Source: Lytechinus variegatus (taxonomy: Eukaryota > Echinodermata > Echinoidea > Temnopleuroida > Toxopneustidae). Taken from it: a stretch of DNA of 64,000 nt. Position numbers and translations under genes: made by a program. Location of the stretch: NCBI RefSeq assembly GCF_018143015.1, contig NC_054741.1, forward strand, positions 66,719,754-66,783,753. Direction: 5' to 3'. The notes beneath the pieces are model-generated. The model worked only from the letters and a program-made list of their open reading frames with translations. It did not search any database and was not told the DNA's origin. Position 1 is the first letter of the stretch. Each line of letters opens with the position of its first letter. This document shows, in pieces, positions 36,706 to 50,600 of this stretch.

Positions 36706-36899
36706 ACACTCTTAAAATGATGTAAAATATACTGACCACGCAACACTTGGTTAAAAAATTATCTAACTCTGGGTAGTTTTCAACCAGTTCTGTGTAGTTT
36801 TCACCCAAAGCACACATTATTGGTTTAAAACTAGCCAGAATTAGATAAAGTTTTAGCCAATTGTGTGGACAGTATGTTACCCAACATTTTTAAGAGTGT
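36706..36899. mobile_element. MITE with ACACTCTTAAAA ends
   Basis: ACACTCTTAAAATG at the left and CATTTTTAAGAGTGT at the right. GGTAGTTTTCAACCAG is repeated internally. 194 bases, intergenic. Confidence 0.78.
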
Positions 36900-38461
36900 T
36901 ATAGAGAGGCTTGGCAGGCTCTCCCCCCCATGTTTTTCACGACCAAGTAAAAAAGAGAAAAAAGAAAGGGAGAATGGTGAAATATGGCATTTTCTGAATA
37001 TTACATCAAAAGCTATCACAAAATTGGATTTCCGTTTATTTTTTTTTGAAGATGATTTTGCTTGCTTCGCTCGCAAATTCTCATAAATTTTACGTGGTAC
37101 ACTATATCTAGCCCCCTCAATTATTTTTGACCCATTACGCCATTTTTTTTAAAGAAAAGCCCTTTTCGAAAGAAAAGGCGCCCTTTTTCCCTGTCCTCCC
37201 CCCCCCCCCCCCGACTTTCAACTTCGTTCGCCGCCCCTCGATACAAGTTTTTATCAGAGTAATAATCAAAATATATTAAAATTAATGTCCGACTTGGTTG
37301 ACATAACGAATGGTATCCCACTGATCATTACCTCATTAAATGAACATTGCATTTTCGAACAATTACACATTCTTCCGATAACCTGTATACAAAATAAACC
37401 CTTCTAAACCATTAGTTTACTCAAATCATTGTTTACGTCCTAGTTTATTCAAACCAAACTAATTACAGCGTTCGCAATAACTAAACCCCTCAAAATAATG
37501 TGAAAATCTGTGTTTGGCTATTCTCCGAACTCCTAATTTTACACAATGCATATTTTACATCATTTAAAAGATCATTTAATTATCTTTAAGATGATACCAT
37601 GCTTGTATATGATCATGCCATCACGAAAAGAGAAGGATTCAAAAGTGTTGGATGAGGTCTGAATTGAAAAGCTGCAAAACGAGCAGAAAACTAGTCATAG
37701 TCATAGTCACACAGAACATGATTCCTTTGTCTGTGTCAATGGAGATGAAAATCCATTTAAAGCAAGCCCCTGCTTCTGTAGTGATGGGTCTGTGAGATAA
37801 CATGGTTTGAGTCGTGGTTTGAAATACCCATGCATGTTTGTTTGTTATGTGTTTGCACGTGCCGAGGTGTGTTTGACTCCATTTTAATGTTGATGTTAAG
37901 GTGCATGAAAATAATTAAAAGAAACCGCTGAGAAACCCACTCATCACCACTAAAAAAAGATCAGTGACTTTCAATATTGTGTCATTTTGCAACTTTTGAA
38001 TTTTGACCTTGCCCCACATTTCAAGGCACTGCACCTCCATGTAAACGATAATCACATCATGTAGGGTATCATTTAAAAAAAATAATAAATGATCTATTCA
38101 TTGGTAAATTACACATTGATATTCACTAAAAACCGATGAGGAATTATCGATCAAAGTCAAAAGAAACCGCTGAGAAACTTACTCATCACCACGGAAAAAG
38201 AACAGTGACTTTCAATATTGTGTCATTTTGCAAATTTTGAATTTTGACCTTGCCCCACATTTCGAATTGAGAAGTTTATTTATTTATTATTTGTTTATTT
38301 ATTTATTCATTTATTTATAGTTCAAAATGTTAACATTATATTACAAAACATACTCAAATACTACTGGAAAAGTGAATGGAAAATAATGGTTTTGCAGTAA
38401 TATAAGACTTGAATTTTAAAAGAGTGACCCTTAAAGCGTTTCAGCTATCAACTTAATTCTT
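36900..38461. other. 3' flank of gene 2, no gene seen
   Basis: A C run at 37198-37212. From 37245 it aligns with the gene 1 3' flank. 37915-37980 and 38155-38225 are near-identical direct repeats (AAGAAACCGCTGAGAAAC, GACTTTCAATATTGTGTCAT) about 240 bases apart. (TTTA)n at 38275-38320 provides AATAAA on the minus strand. Duplicate at 60384-61940. Confidence 0.6.
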
Positions 38462-38614
38462 CTAATCTAGTATACCAAGGACTTCATATCTCAAGCCGCA
38501 GTCTCCATTCCATCTATGCCATGAGAGTGGGTGAATTCTGACATAGCGAGCAGTGAGTGGCTGGTTGAACACAATAGTCACAGGAGTGTCATAATCGTAG
38601 TTTGCAGGAAAGAC
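38462..38614 (-). CDS. Gene 2 exon 9: discoidin domain 2, C-terminal end and stop
   Basis: It encodes VFPANYDYDTPVTIVFNQPL, TARYVRIHPLSWHRWNGDCG, LRYEVLGILD and TAG. No MITE follows the stop. The site corresponding to the gene 1 insertion is intact (GACCCTTAAAGCG). Confidence 0.92.
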   Translation of the reverse strand, partial: VFPANYDYDTPVTIVFNQPLTARYVRIHPLSWHRWNGDCGLRYEVLGILD

Positions 38615-41600
38615 CTGGTAATAAAGAGCAATAAATTGAGATTTTCATGTGATGATAGGCAAAAGTGGATCCAGAGGCTGTAGCCACCACCCCATCCCCC
38701 AACCCCGCTATTACGGCAAACGTAAAAAGGACAGGATTTATCCCCAAAATTAAATAAAATAAAGATAAGAATAGTAAGAAAAATGAAGATACATAAAAAA
38801 ATTGTATTGGAAAATTGAAAAATTTTCGGGTTATTTTACACTAATTCCTCTGGCGCTTATTAAAGAGAACTTGCGCTTAAAATGTCCGATTTGAAGCCAA
38901 TATTCAAAAAGATATTTCTGGTCACGCTTCGAACTTTCATCATTTTGTATACTGATAAACCATATACATGATATATGAAAATAAAAATTATGTAATAAAT
39001 TGTGATCTCACGTAATATCATCTGACAAAGGAAAGTAGGGCATGACGATGTGCATAACTATTTTCAGAGCATATTGCTAAAGTTTAAAATCCAATAATTT
39101 TGTTTTTTGTCAGCAGATTTCGATGAAATTTTGAATTTCATTCCCTTCATGTAGAAGTAATTATTTTCAGCCCGGAATACACCCTTTAATACGTATTATT
39201 TCTACGTCCAATTAACTCACTTTTTGTTCGCATTGTGGTTCCAAAGCAAAAGTCCACGTATTATTATCCAATGAATGGGACACCTTCAGAGATGTCACCC
39301 AACGATGCATCATATATCGCCCTTGTACAATGATACCGGTGATGAGAGAGGTTTTTCCAACATCTATCTGATCAGTCCAAATATTCATAGAAAAAAATAA
39401 AAAGTTTGATAAACACATTGGCCCGTATTCTGATAACAGGTTTAACTTAAACTCAGGTTTAAAGTTGTGGTTTAAGTATGGGAAGCCAAAAGTATCAATT
39501 TTTCATTAAGTTGTGTGTTTCTTATGTTTACTTCGCTCTTTCCTGATTCATCGATGGTGAAGACATTCATCTATTTATACTTCCTAGACAATTATGAATG
39601 ATTTGAGAGCCAAATGAGCTGAAGTATGATATCTCTACTGTTAGTGATTTATGTAACAATTGGCTGTCCATACTTGAACCACGACTTTAAACCTGGGTTA
39701 AGTTGTTCATTTCTGTTTTAATGTTTACAATCGCCACTATCTTAACATTTTGTCAAGAAAAAAAGAACGCTCTAATATTTCAAATATAAAAAACACATTG
39801 GCTGGCATTGTACATCCGTAACGTAATATGTTACGGATGTACGCACGCACCACGAACCGTCCTCTCTGCGCACTTCGATGCGAAAGTTAGTTTGGCAGAA
39901 AACGCTTTAGGGAAAGGCTTTTCTAAAACCAGCAACAAGTGCACCTACAAGGAGAGCAAATTATTTACTGGCGTCTTCGTTCGATAGTTCAGGTTCCAAA
40001 GAATCGTCCCGTATCTTATTTTCTTGAAGTGAATTATTTACGCTACAGTGGACGCGGACGCGGGTTCTGTCGCGAGGCGCGATAGCGCACTGTATCTATT
40101 CCACGAACCGTCCTCTCTGTTACGATGTCCACTGTGGCGTAAATAATTAACTTCAAGAAAATATAAAGATACGGGATGAAACTTTGGAACCAGAACTTTT
40201 GAACGAAAACACGGGTAAATAATTTGCTCTCCTTGTAGGTGCACTTATTGCTGGTTTAAAAAAAAAATTCTTTAAATGCGTTTTCTGCCAATCTAACTTT
40301 CGCATCGAAGTGCGCAGAGAGGACGGTTCGTAATACGTGCGACGGTATAATCAAACAAATTACAACCTACTTTTATCAGCCGATTCCAAATTTGCAGTAA
40401 AATGCGTAGATACATAAATCTTTTCGTTCATGAAGCACAGACTTTTCTGTGTGTAGACAAATGCAAATATAACGAACTCACTTTCACCCATTTGTCTGGG
40501 TCGTCCACAACGGCTAGCCAGCAAGCGTTTCTATTAGAATCTATTCCGCCGTTCAATCTTCCATTTTGTGCTGAAAGGGGGAATCCGTCTATAATTCGAT
40601 ACGATGAAGAAGTAAGACTAGAGTCTGGGATTCGTCCATCTTCCACTCCCATTTTACTTCCTCTCAGGGGATGTGGACATCCAGATTCCTCTTGGTTTAT
40701 AGCAGCTAAATTAAAAATGATTAAGAATAAACAAAAATCTTTGAGAGATCGATAGAAAAACAAGCTTAAACAGTCCTAGGCTACTCGTTCCGTAATGATT
40801 TCTGTATTTTTATCTATCATCCCCAGGAAAGTATAGATCAAGAAAATGCAATATAACGGTAATGTTAATGTTTTGAGGCTGACGTCCACGGGAATGCAGA
40901 AACTATGCATGCTTTTATCTTCGAGAAATAGATTTTACATCTTAACTTCGTTTTCCCTGTCGACATTTTCATAGCCTTTAGGAAATACTCTAAATTCCTT
41001 ATATCTTTCTTTAACTTGTAGCAGGGAACTCATACAAAATGAAGTTGCAGAAAATATTGATATCGAAGTCATATCTATTAGTACAAATAAACTAAACAAT
41101 TGTCTGTAGGCTCTCATTTTGTTGGGGCTACGTTTACAATGTATTTGTACATTTGTGAAGGTTTCCCTTTAGCATACTCTTTCCATGTCTCTTTCATTTA
41201 TATGTCAATTTCATATTTCACTTGTTGTTTGTCTTTTTCGGCACAGGCCTACTTCATCCTACTTATACCCCCGTATAAACTATAATAATATTGATAGCTG
41301 ATTGCAGCCAAATGTGAATTCCCATCATAGATCGTATTGATTAGAATCGCCATGTTTTAAAATCTTTACAAATTATAAAATTTTCTATATTTTGTATGAT
41401 TGTTAAACTTCTTTAAAGTAACTTTGCGATCACTTTAAAATTCCATCTGAAAGTTGGTTCGAGGGTTTAAACCCCGCCATTAAACTAAGACCTTCGCAGT
41501 TTTTTTTTGATAGCATAATCTTATTCCTTATTGGCGTTAATAGAGCTGATTAAAACCTTCATTATATTTCCCGCTGATTGTACATTGTTATAATCAAAAT

Positions 41601-44600
41601 GAATACAAAAAATACATAGAAGCTTATAACTCCGAATTCGGTCAAAAGCATTAACATTATTATTGTGCTCACCTAATAATTCATTGATAGGACCGTATAT
41701 CCATAGAGATAACCTGATGGTTCTTTTACCCAAGGTCTTCTTCGGATGGATACGAAAGAATCTACATACGATGGGTATAAAGAAACTGTGTTCTACTAGA
41801 TTTCTTCTGGCGTAATTTCCTGAGAATACCTGAGGAAAACACAAGCAAATGATTTTATGATGAGATGATAATAAATAAAATAATTAATGAATTTTTACAA
41901 CGCCGGTTAAAATATCAGGGTTGCTCATCATGATAACAATAATCAGAGAATGCACTGATTGTTTCCAACAGTGGCGTACCTGGGATTTTCCACAGGGGGA
42001 GCAAAACCGGTCGAAAAATTTGATAAGCAAAAAAAAAATGTCTTCAATCAAAAAGCTCTTCAATCGAACCCGGAAAAAATTTGACAAGCAAAAAAAAAAA
42101 AAAAAAAAGGTCTTCAAGCTCGTCTGGGGGGGGGGGCAAAATTCGGATTCAAGCTCGTCAGGGGGGCAGGGATATGTCTTTTGTATGGGTTGTGACTCGT
42201 CAGGGGGGCAGACTGCCCCTCTGCCCCCCCCTCCCGTAGGTACGCTAGTGGTTTCAAAAGACATCAAACGTAGAAACACCTAGATGGACTGGAACAAATC
42301 TTTTTTAAAAAGGTCCCGTACAATCTTTGTATGATCTCAACCCAGCTCAGGCAGTGTCTTATAAAGAATTTGGATCAAATTAAAGCTGGATATGTAAAAA
42401 CTTTGGATGCAAAGTTTGCATATTCACGGAAGGGCCTGTCTGGTATGTTTTATCAGTTGGAGTAAGTAGAGGGGCAAAGTCGGAAAGAGGTATGAATCTG
42501 GAAAATACAAAAACGGACTTTACAGCTGAGCCGCATGAGCAACAACTTCATGACAACAGGTCTGAAAATAAGGATAATCAAATCAAGTTTGCATGCTCCC
42601 GGCATTAATGCTCGCAAAATGCCAATAATCCATAAACTCGTTTGGATCAAAATCACCAGCCACGCAAAAGATTCATACTGGCACTTGGCCGTGGACATAC
42701 TTATAAAAACTTCTCTGATAATATTACATTTTTATTTTCTTTAAATGGGGTGATAGGGTCCTAGAATGTTTGCACGGGATTGACGGAGGATTGCATTACG
42801 TTCGTTATTTTCCCCTCTCTATTCTCGGATCCGTTGCCAAGAGATTTCTGCTTTCTTTTGTATTTGTATAAAGAGGACAAGATGCAATCTAGGTCCTTAC
42901 CCCCGGTCTTTACCTTGTCTGTATTAGTATATTTATCTTGGTAGAAGATCCATGACGTTCCGTCCATACTGCAGGACACTTTATATGCGGTCGTCCACTC
43001 GAAATTATAAGCTGGCCTGCCTTGTGTTTTAAAAGCTGTGATGATAAAAGCGGAATCAAAGGCAACCTGCACCCAAGGGTCAGCGTCATCTTCGAGAGGT
43101 TGCCATGCGGAGCGACCATTAAGACGAACTTCTCGTTTCTCAACATATTGATTACGCTCACTTGAAACTGAAATAGCATCATCGTTGATTTTACCGCTCT
43201 CTAGACCTAGAGGACTACCACGGGGGGCGCACATGTACGCTGTTCAAAAGAAAGCACATGCAGAATTTTAAGTGGTCGTTTAAACCTCACAAAATAACTT
43301 TTATTATTGAATCTGATTATAATTATGTTTGAAAGATTAGATTATAAATGCCAAGCAAATATGAAACTGAAAACTCGTACAGTTGTTTGGATCAAAATTC
43401 ACTGTACGTCATTTTATATAATAAAACTAAAACTAAAATACGTACTTTTATACCCCTCCCCCCTCTCTCTTCCCTCATACTGACCATGCTGACCAAGAAT
43501 ACTGAGTTAAGTGTTTGTAATCTATGAACAAATTATTTCAAACCTAACAATTCTTATGAAAGGTCTTCACTTTAATACATATATAGAGAGAGAGGGGGGG
43601 TGGGGAGAGAGAGCTAATGTTTATATTCACTGGAGTATTGGGAATGTGCCAAATACCATGCTGGGATAGAGCGAGTAGAACATTCAACCATGAAGTTAGT
43701 TCTATACCTCCACGATTAAACGCACCTTGGAAGCAGCTTTGCAACCATGGGTTTCTCGCGAAGAGGCGGTCTAATGGTCAAGTGACTTTCTTCTCCATGT
43801 TCTCGTGTGGCGTTCAATGGTCCGTTTTCCATGGTCAGTGGTCCTGAGTGTCTGCATTTTGTAATTAGTTCTGATCTTTTGTTGAGAGTCTGTTTCATTA
43901 AAATAAGGCATTTCTCCTAAATGCAACGGTTCGACCGTGGAAAACGGATCAAAGTCATTGGACATCAGACCACGATTGTGAAATCCAGGATAGCAAAGCC
44001 TCCAAATAATTAAGGAAAGTGACAATGTAAACTCCTTACAACAAAACACTTGAACAGAAAGATAAATCATGCTATTGTATAGAGGCGGCAAGTTTAAAAT
44101 AACTGAGCGTAGATGGGAATTCGCTCTCTCAAAGAAAAAAAGAAAAAATGAGTGGAGCGTCTTAATACACTGTAAAAACTGCGGTGTTAAAACTGACACC
44201 AAATGGTGTTAATAGAGGACCACACCCTGAGGTGTTAAAATTACAATCTAGAGATTAAACATAACATTAAAGAGTGTAAATGTAACAACAAAAGGTGTTG
44301 TAACTCCTATAGGTGTAAGACTAACATCATCAATTTAACACTGGTGTAAAATAACTGGTGTGGTCCTCTATGTACACCGGTTAACACCAGTTTTTTGTGG
44401 GGAATTGCTTCAATAAATTTATTGAATATGATTCTTTTTGCAAGGTAAACCAAACAGGAATACCGTATGCCAAAATTGGACGGTAATGTGAACAAAATAA
44501 GATCTTAATAACTACCGGATTTTGTTTCGTTATGCCGGAAGCTGTATAAGCAACACGTGGAAGTTAACCTTTCCTTCAGATATATTTTTGACACCCTATA

Positions 44601-47600
44601 TATTGCCATTTCTTCATCATTTCTTTGCTACAGAAAAAAGCGATCTGTTTTAATAAGTCTGCAGGTCGTGTTATGATTTAGGTCATTTTAAGAACTCTCA
44701 TGTCCTTTTCCAGTAAAATAAGTTTGCTAATTGTTTTAATGGACTTACAAACTTTGGTCTGATATTCACGTATTGAACTCACTATAATTTTTTTTGTGCT
44801 TCAATTTCAAAACAAAGAAAGTCATATCATTCTGAAGACTCACATGTACAACAAACAATAGCAATACTCTTGTCCAAAGGGATCCTCTGTTCCATATGCT
44901 TATACCAGCAACGAGTAACGTTATTCATATTAGCTGGACATCCTAGAGACACAGCATCATAAGAATTGTTTGGTGAGGATGGTATCTCAAAGAGATCTCC
45001 TCCTACTGTCGCATATGCACCTATTATGAGACAGGAAAAAATATAAGATGGGTGATGACTAATGTTGGTTAATGAAGTGATACGCATTATACTTAAAAAC
45101 TATTTGTCATTTTGTAAATGATATTCATTAGTGACATTCATGCTCAGTGATGTTAAATCTTCTTGTTTAATGATATGTAGTTCATGTTGAATTATTTTCT
45201 GTTTCTTTTCATAAAATAACTTACGTACAATAGTTATTCAAAACTACTCCCAACGTTCAGACAAATTACATCTGCGAACTGTACAAAATTGATGGTAAGA
45301 CTCCCTCGTTAATATGCGGATTTCGACACCACCCGATATTGAATTATTCTGTCAATGTGTAATAGGCCTAATAGAAGCTAACTTTTTGTCAGATATTGAT
45401 TTCAATCCTCTTGCGAACTACCCAAGTGGATGGTTTAATGAATGACAGATATATGTTACACTGTTTCAATATCTTCTGTAGATATAGGTCCAGATTACGT
45501 ATGTCTGCATCCCTTTCAACTGCAAAGTTGCACAGCGTGGAAGAGATAAAGGGACCGAGCGACTGTCGATATGTAGATGGTCAGCAGTTAACCTGAAGGC
45601 CAGGAGAAGGGTATTCACGATGTGCTGAAGATTGGACAGGATAACTCGATTCCTAAAGGTTTCCTTTTTTTTCAATAAACTAAATAAACCCTTCAACTCC
45701 CTTGAAATGTTTAATAATGCTCAAACCTCGATTATTATTTCTTCTGGCATAACCCTTAAGGGTTTTAACGTTTTATTTGAAATATCGTATACAGATAAGA
45801 TTCCTTTCTCCAGTTGGATTTGCAAAACGTTTTGAAATGTGAGGGGGGGGGTAGAAGTGTACCGTGAAGCCAACTATCATTTTTTGAAAAAAAAAATCTG
45901 ATTTTATACGCTTGCAAACAGAAGTACCTATTAATAAGCTGAGAGAGATGTCACAAATACCCTAACATATCCGACTGTATCCCGTGTTTAATGTTAAAAC
46001 ACGAACATTCTCTTTTGTTCCATTGCTGCGTTCCCTCGCATTAAATCAATGAGCAAATGAATGAACAAAGACGTCAAATAGGGAATACTTAGCCGACCCC
46101 CCGACCCTCCCCAAAAAAATTCAAGATTCCCACAAATAGTAATTAGAGAGTATTCTTGTATACGACGCAACATTATAACCCAATATGATTGACGTGATAT
46201 AACGTAATATAAAGAAACATGTATTGATTATTGTTATGATTAAGATTTAAACTAACCATATTTGAAAGTTTGTTGAATTAGCCCATTCGGAGTTCCATTC
46301 TGCGCATGATTAGAAGAAGGTCATTTGAACTCTAATGGAATGGTAATTTAATATTCAATTAAATAACCATCAACTCTGATGACTTGATTATTCATATCCT
46401 TTTAAATGTGTTTTAATACGATCCACTGGAAAGCAACAATATGCTCAGTTACAACTGGTATTTAACGGTCAGCCAAGTACACTGTAATGGCAACATGATT
46501 GTGAATGCATTCAAACTTGAAATGCAACAAATATAATGTACCTTCATAAGCGCTCATTGATGTGCTATTCTAGTCACCAGTCTTTGAAATTTGTGCATCC
46601 TGCTATGTCAGGCTAGCTTACGCGATATCTTGCTTTGAAATTTACCTATCTCCTGAGGTAACTCCGAACTAGTCTTTAATAGAGTACCGAAGTGTGACGT
46701 CAGTTGCCATGGTGTCATGGCGGGCTGGTTCTTAACAGAGTCGCAGCTGACGATCGTCTGTTCACATTTGTATTGCAAATGGCTTTCGCTCGTCTGAAAA
46801 AATAGGTTGCAAGCGAATAAATGCCGATAGCAGCCATTTTCTCCTATATGAGAAACACACGCTCTCATTCGGCGGGATCATCTGTTTAGAATCACGCTGC
46901 CATGACACAATGGCAACTGACGTCATCGCTTCGGTACTCTATACAGTACAGAAATAATGTAATTCATTGGCCCGTATTCTGAACCCAGATTTAATTCAAA
47001 CTCTGGTTTAAAGTTGTGGTTAAACTATGGATAGCCAGTTGTGATCAAATTCTCTCAAAGTACAAATCAATTTGAAATGCTCATTTGACCCTAAAATCAT
47101 TTGTAATTGCCAGGAAATTATAACTAAATTGATTTTTCTCCTTTGAAGAATGAGGAAAAACAAATAATGTAAACAAACTTTTGACATTTTGTGCTTCCCA
47201 TAAGTTTAACATTGACCTAGACCATACTAGACTTCAGAATACGGCCCATTGAGTTTTAATATTTTATGATGCTTTGGATACACTGCAACGAGGCCATTCG
47301 TGAGATTTTGTCAAGGGCAAAATACGTTCAAATTATTAAGAGAAGTTTAAGCGAGATCGAGAGCCGAGCGATAGAATTTTTTTTTTTTTTTTTTTTTTAC
47401 AAGTGGAACATCTCTGACAGTCTCGCCTGCATGACGCGATTCGATACAGCAGCAGTGCTGACTTTCAAGCTGAAAACAGCTACTGAATAATTATTCACAA
47501 AAGAAAACATTCATAGGATAATAATACTATAAAAATACTATGTCTATTGACCCAAAATGACCTTTGACCATGATCATGTGATCTAAGATGTGTGCAAAAC

Positions 47601-50600
47601 TATCATTCATACTTGATTACCCTTATATCTGTTTCATGAACTAGATCCACAAATTTTCTAAGTTATGATATCAATTCAACTAATGCCCCCTATGACCAAA
47701 GTTCATTGACCCTAAAGACGGCTTTGACCTTGGTCATGTGACCTGAAACTCGCACAGGATATTCAGTGATACCTGATTGCTCTTATGTCTAAGTTTTATG
47801 AACTAGATCCACAAACCTTCGAAGTTACGATGGTAATTCAACAAATACCGCCAACATGGCCAAAGTTCATTGACCCTAAATGTCCTTTGTTTGACCTTGT
47901 TCATGTGACCTGAAACTCGCACAGGAGTGCAGTGATACTTGATTACTCTTATGTCCAAGTTTTATGAATTAGCTCCATAAAAATTTGAAATTACGATGGA
48001 AATTCAACAAATACCACTAATATGCCCAAAGTTCATTGACCCCAAATGATCTTTCACATTGGTCCTGTGTCTAAACTTCATGAACTAGCCTATACTTTCT
48101 AAGTAATGATGACATTTCAAAAACTTAACCTTACGTTAAGAGTTCGATATTTATTCCCCCAACATGGTCTAAATTTATTGACCCCAAATGACCTTTGACC
48201 TTGGTCATGTGACCTGAAACTAAGGCAGAATATTCAGTAATACTTGATTACCCTTGATTCCCAGTTTCGTGTACTAGGTCCATGTACTCTTTAAGTTATG
48301 ATGATATTTCACAAAATTAACCTTAGGTTAAGATTTGATGTTGACGCCGCCGCCGTCAGAAAAGCGGCGCCTATACCGCTCTGCTATGCAGGCCAGACAA
48401 AAATTGGGCCAATTCAGTTTAGGCAATTTAAAGAATTTCAACGATGAAATTACATGCCTAAACAACAAACTTTATGATTTTCTGAAAATGAAAAAAAAAC
48501 TCTTTCTAAAGAGTTTTGGGTTTGTACTGGGCACCAGCTCTTCCAAAAGTGGGATGTATCCACCAACCTCCAGGGGTTAATTCTGGTGATCATTTACCTT
48601 CATATCCTAGATACTTGCAGATGAACCGCGATGCATCCTTTGGCCAATCTCGCTGATTAACGAGCAAATCGGTTGTTGGGTTAGCATGAGATGTGACAAC
48701 TAATCTTCCTTCAGTTTCATTACCACCGACAAGTCTTAAAGACTGTAAGAATGGCTCTTAAATTAATGTAAATGAATTGAAACAGTTAGTATTGGGTCTT
48801 TGCAGGAATAAATAATAAGCTATCTTTTTCTATCATTTTCATACACAATGTAGGCGTATGATTTCGGTAATCTGATTCCCCCCATCTCTCTCTCTCTCTC
48901 TCTTTGTCTTTCTGTCTTCCTCAGTCTGCACTTCGTCTTCTGAAGTGTAGGACGTACATGTTCCTTCCCATTTTTATTACCAATATTGAAAAAATAAAAA
49001 CACGAAAATATCAACCATTTTTTGTAGAGTGAAGGAAAATGTGTTCCGTTAAGATTTTCTAATTACACTTCAAGTATGTGTTAAGGGGTCTTTAAGATAA
49101 TTATTGGACTAAAAGGAACCTTTTTACGCTTTTCAAGAATATATTTCATATTATTTCATTATTTCCATACTATATGAATAAATCAGGCTTTTAGAAAGTA
49201 AAGTGGATATTTTTTATCCGAGGTTAGCAAGTACTATGAAATAGTTATATTGCCAGACCAACCGAGGATAATGAATCCCCACTATGCTTTCTCATAGCCT
49301 GACATATTTGAATAATATACGACATACAGTTACAAGGATATCATACACAGTATTATTGCTAACAGAATATACATAATCTTCATATAGAAAAATGTAAATA
49401 AATGTTGAAAATGCTGAGAAACAAGGCTTGTAGATTGAATTCCTCTTACAAGATGAGACAATAATTATTATTTTAAAAATGTTATATGTGGGATGTTGCA
49501 GCGAGATGGTGTACCTTTTTTAAACAAGTGCACATCTAGTTACAGATAATGCGTAAAGCATTTCCATTTATTTGAATGCAGGATAAAAGAGCATAGGTGT
49601 CGTGGCCGGGGATCGAACCCTTTCAATATACATGTATAGCGAGGCGCCTTAGACCATTCGGCCACGGCACTTCCAAAATATGGGTAGGCCTATACTTGAA
49701 AGAATACTCCGGTTTTAAAAATACATTCAAACAAAATGAGTAGAATTCGCCGAGTAAACGCTGAACAATTCTTTAAAACCTTATTATATAAGAAAGTAAT
49801 TGAATTTTAAGTTTGAGTGGTATTTTCAATTTGTGAACACAGTTATGAGCGTCAATATGGATATGCAATAAGTGGGCTGATGATGTCATGTTCCCACATT
49901 GCCTTTTATGTTATATATTTCCATACGTGTGATGTATCTCCTTTGTTTGAAAATGAGTTGCAGCATTGATTATCAAACACATTAAATCATGGGTCAATCC
50001 ATTCTGTTTGTTCTTTGAGAAAGAGTTTGAATAAACATGCATAATTCCATATGAAATACAAAAGAATAAGTGAGGATATGACAGCGTCAGCTCTTAATTG
50101 CAAATACACGAAGACATGCATAGGCCTAGTCAATAATTCACCGAAAAATACAAAACATTAAAATTTCAAATGTCAAAACAGTGTAATTCTTTTTCCGATT
50201 TTGATGAAATATTCAGTGCTTTGTTTGTCTGAATTACTTTAATTTTTTCAAATAATATTGTTTTCAGTATGGAGTACCCCTTTTTGGATACATTATGTTC
50301 ATGGATAGGGATGTCAATACAAGATCAAATTGATAGTTCAAATTGACACAGGTCATTTTTCTCGCAATACCATACCGTACCTTGGCAGTCTTGAAATCAC
50401 ATTACAACAAATATTGATAGTTTGTCCCGGTGACACAACATTTTCTCCTGCGACATTTGTTCCGGTCTTATATTCTTCGAGGGAACCGGGTTAGAATTAG
50501 GATTGTAATATAGTTTTTAGTTCAGAATAATGTAAAGATAAAGATTATGGTTTGGAAGTTTGGAGGCGTGCAAATTTTCCGTGGGCAGATAGGAGCAGTC

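Larger units (their letters stand above)
27311..49833. repeat. Recent tandem segmental duplication, copy A (22.5 kb)
   Basis: This block recurs from 49834 on, offset 22523 at the start and about 23485 after the LTR insertion in copy B. In the stretches I compared, single-base differences are about one per hundred or fewer. Copy A holds gene 1 exons 1-2, the intergenic region and gene 2 exons 3-9. Confidence 0.93.

Noticed and set aside
41921-42283. 120-codon open frame on plus and a 131-codon one on minus
   Set aside because: Both run through a hAT-like MITE and its homopolymer tracts.
43771-44202. 143-codon minus-strand open frame in gene 2 intron 4
   Set aside because: No recognisable domain, no paralogous counterpart in gene 1, and its upstream end lies in a MITE.
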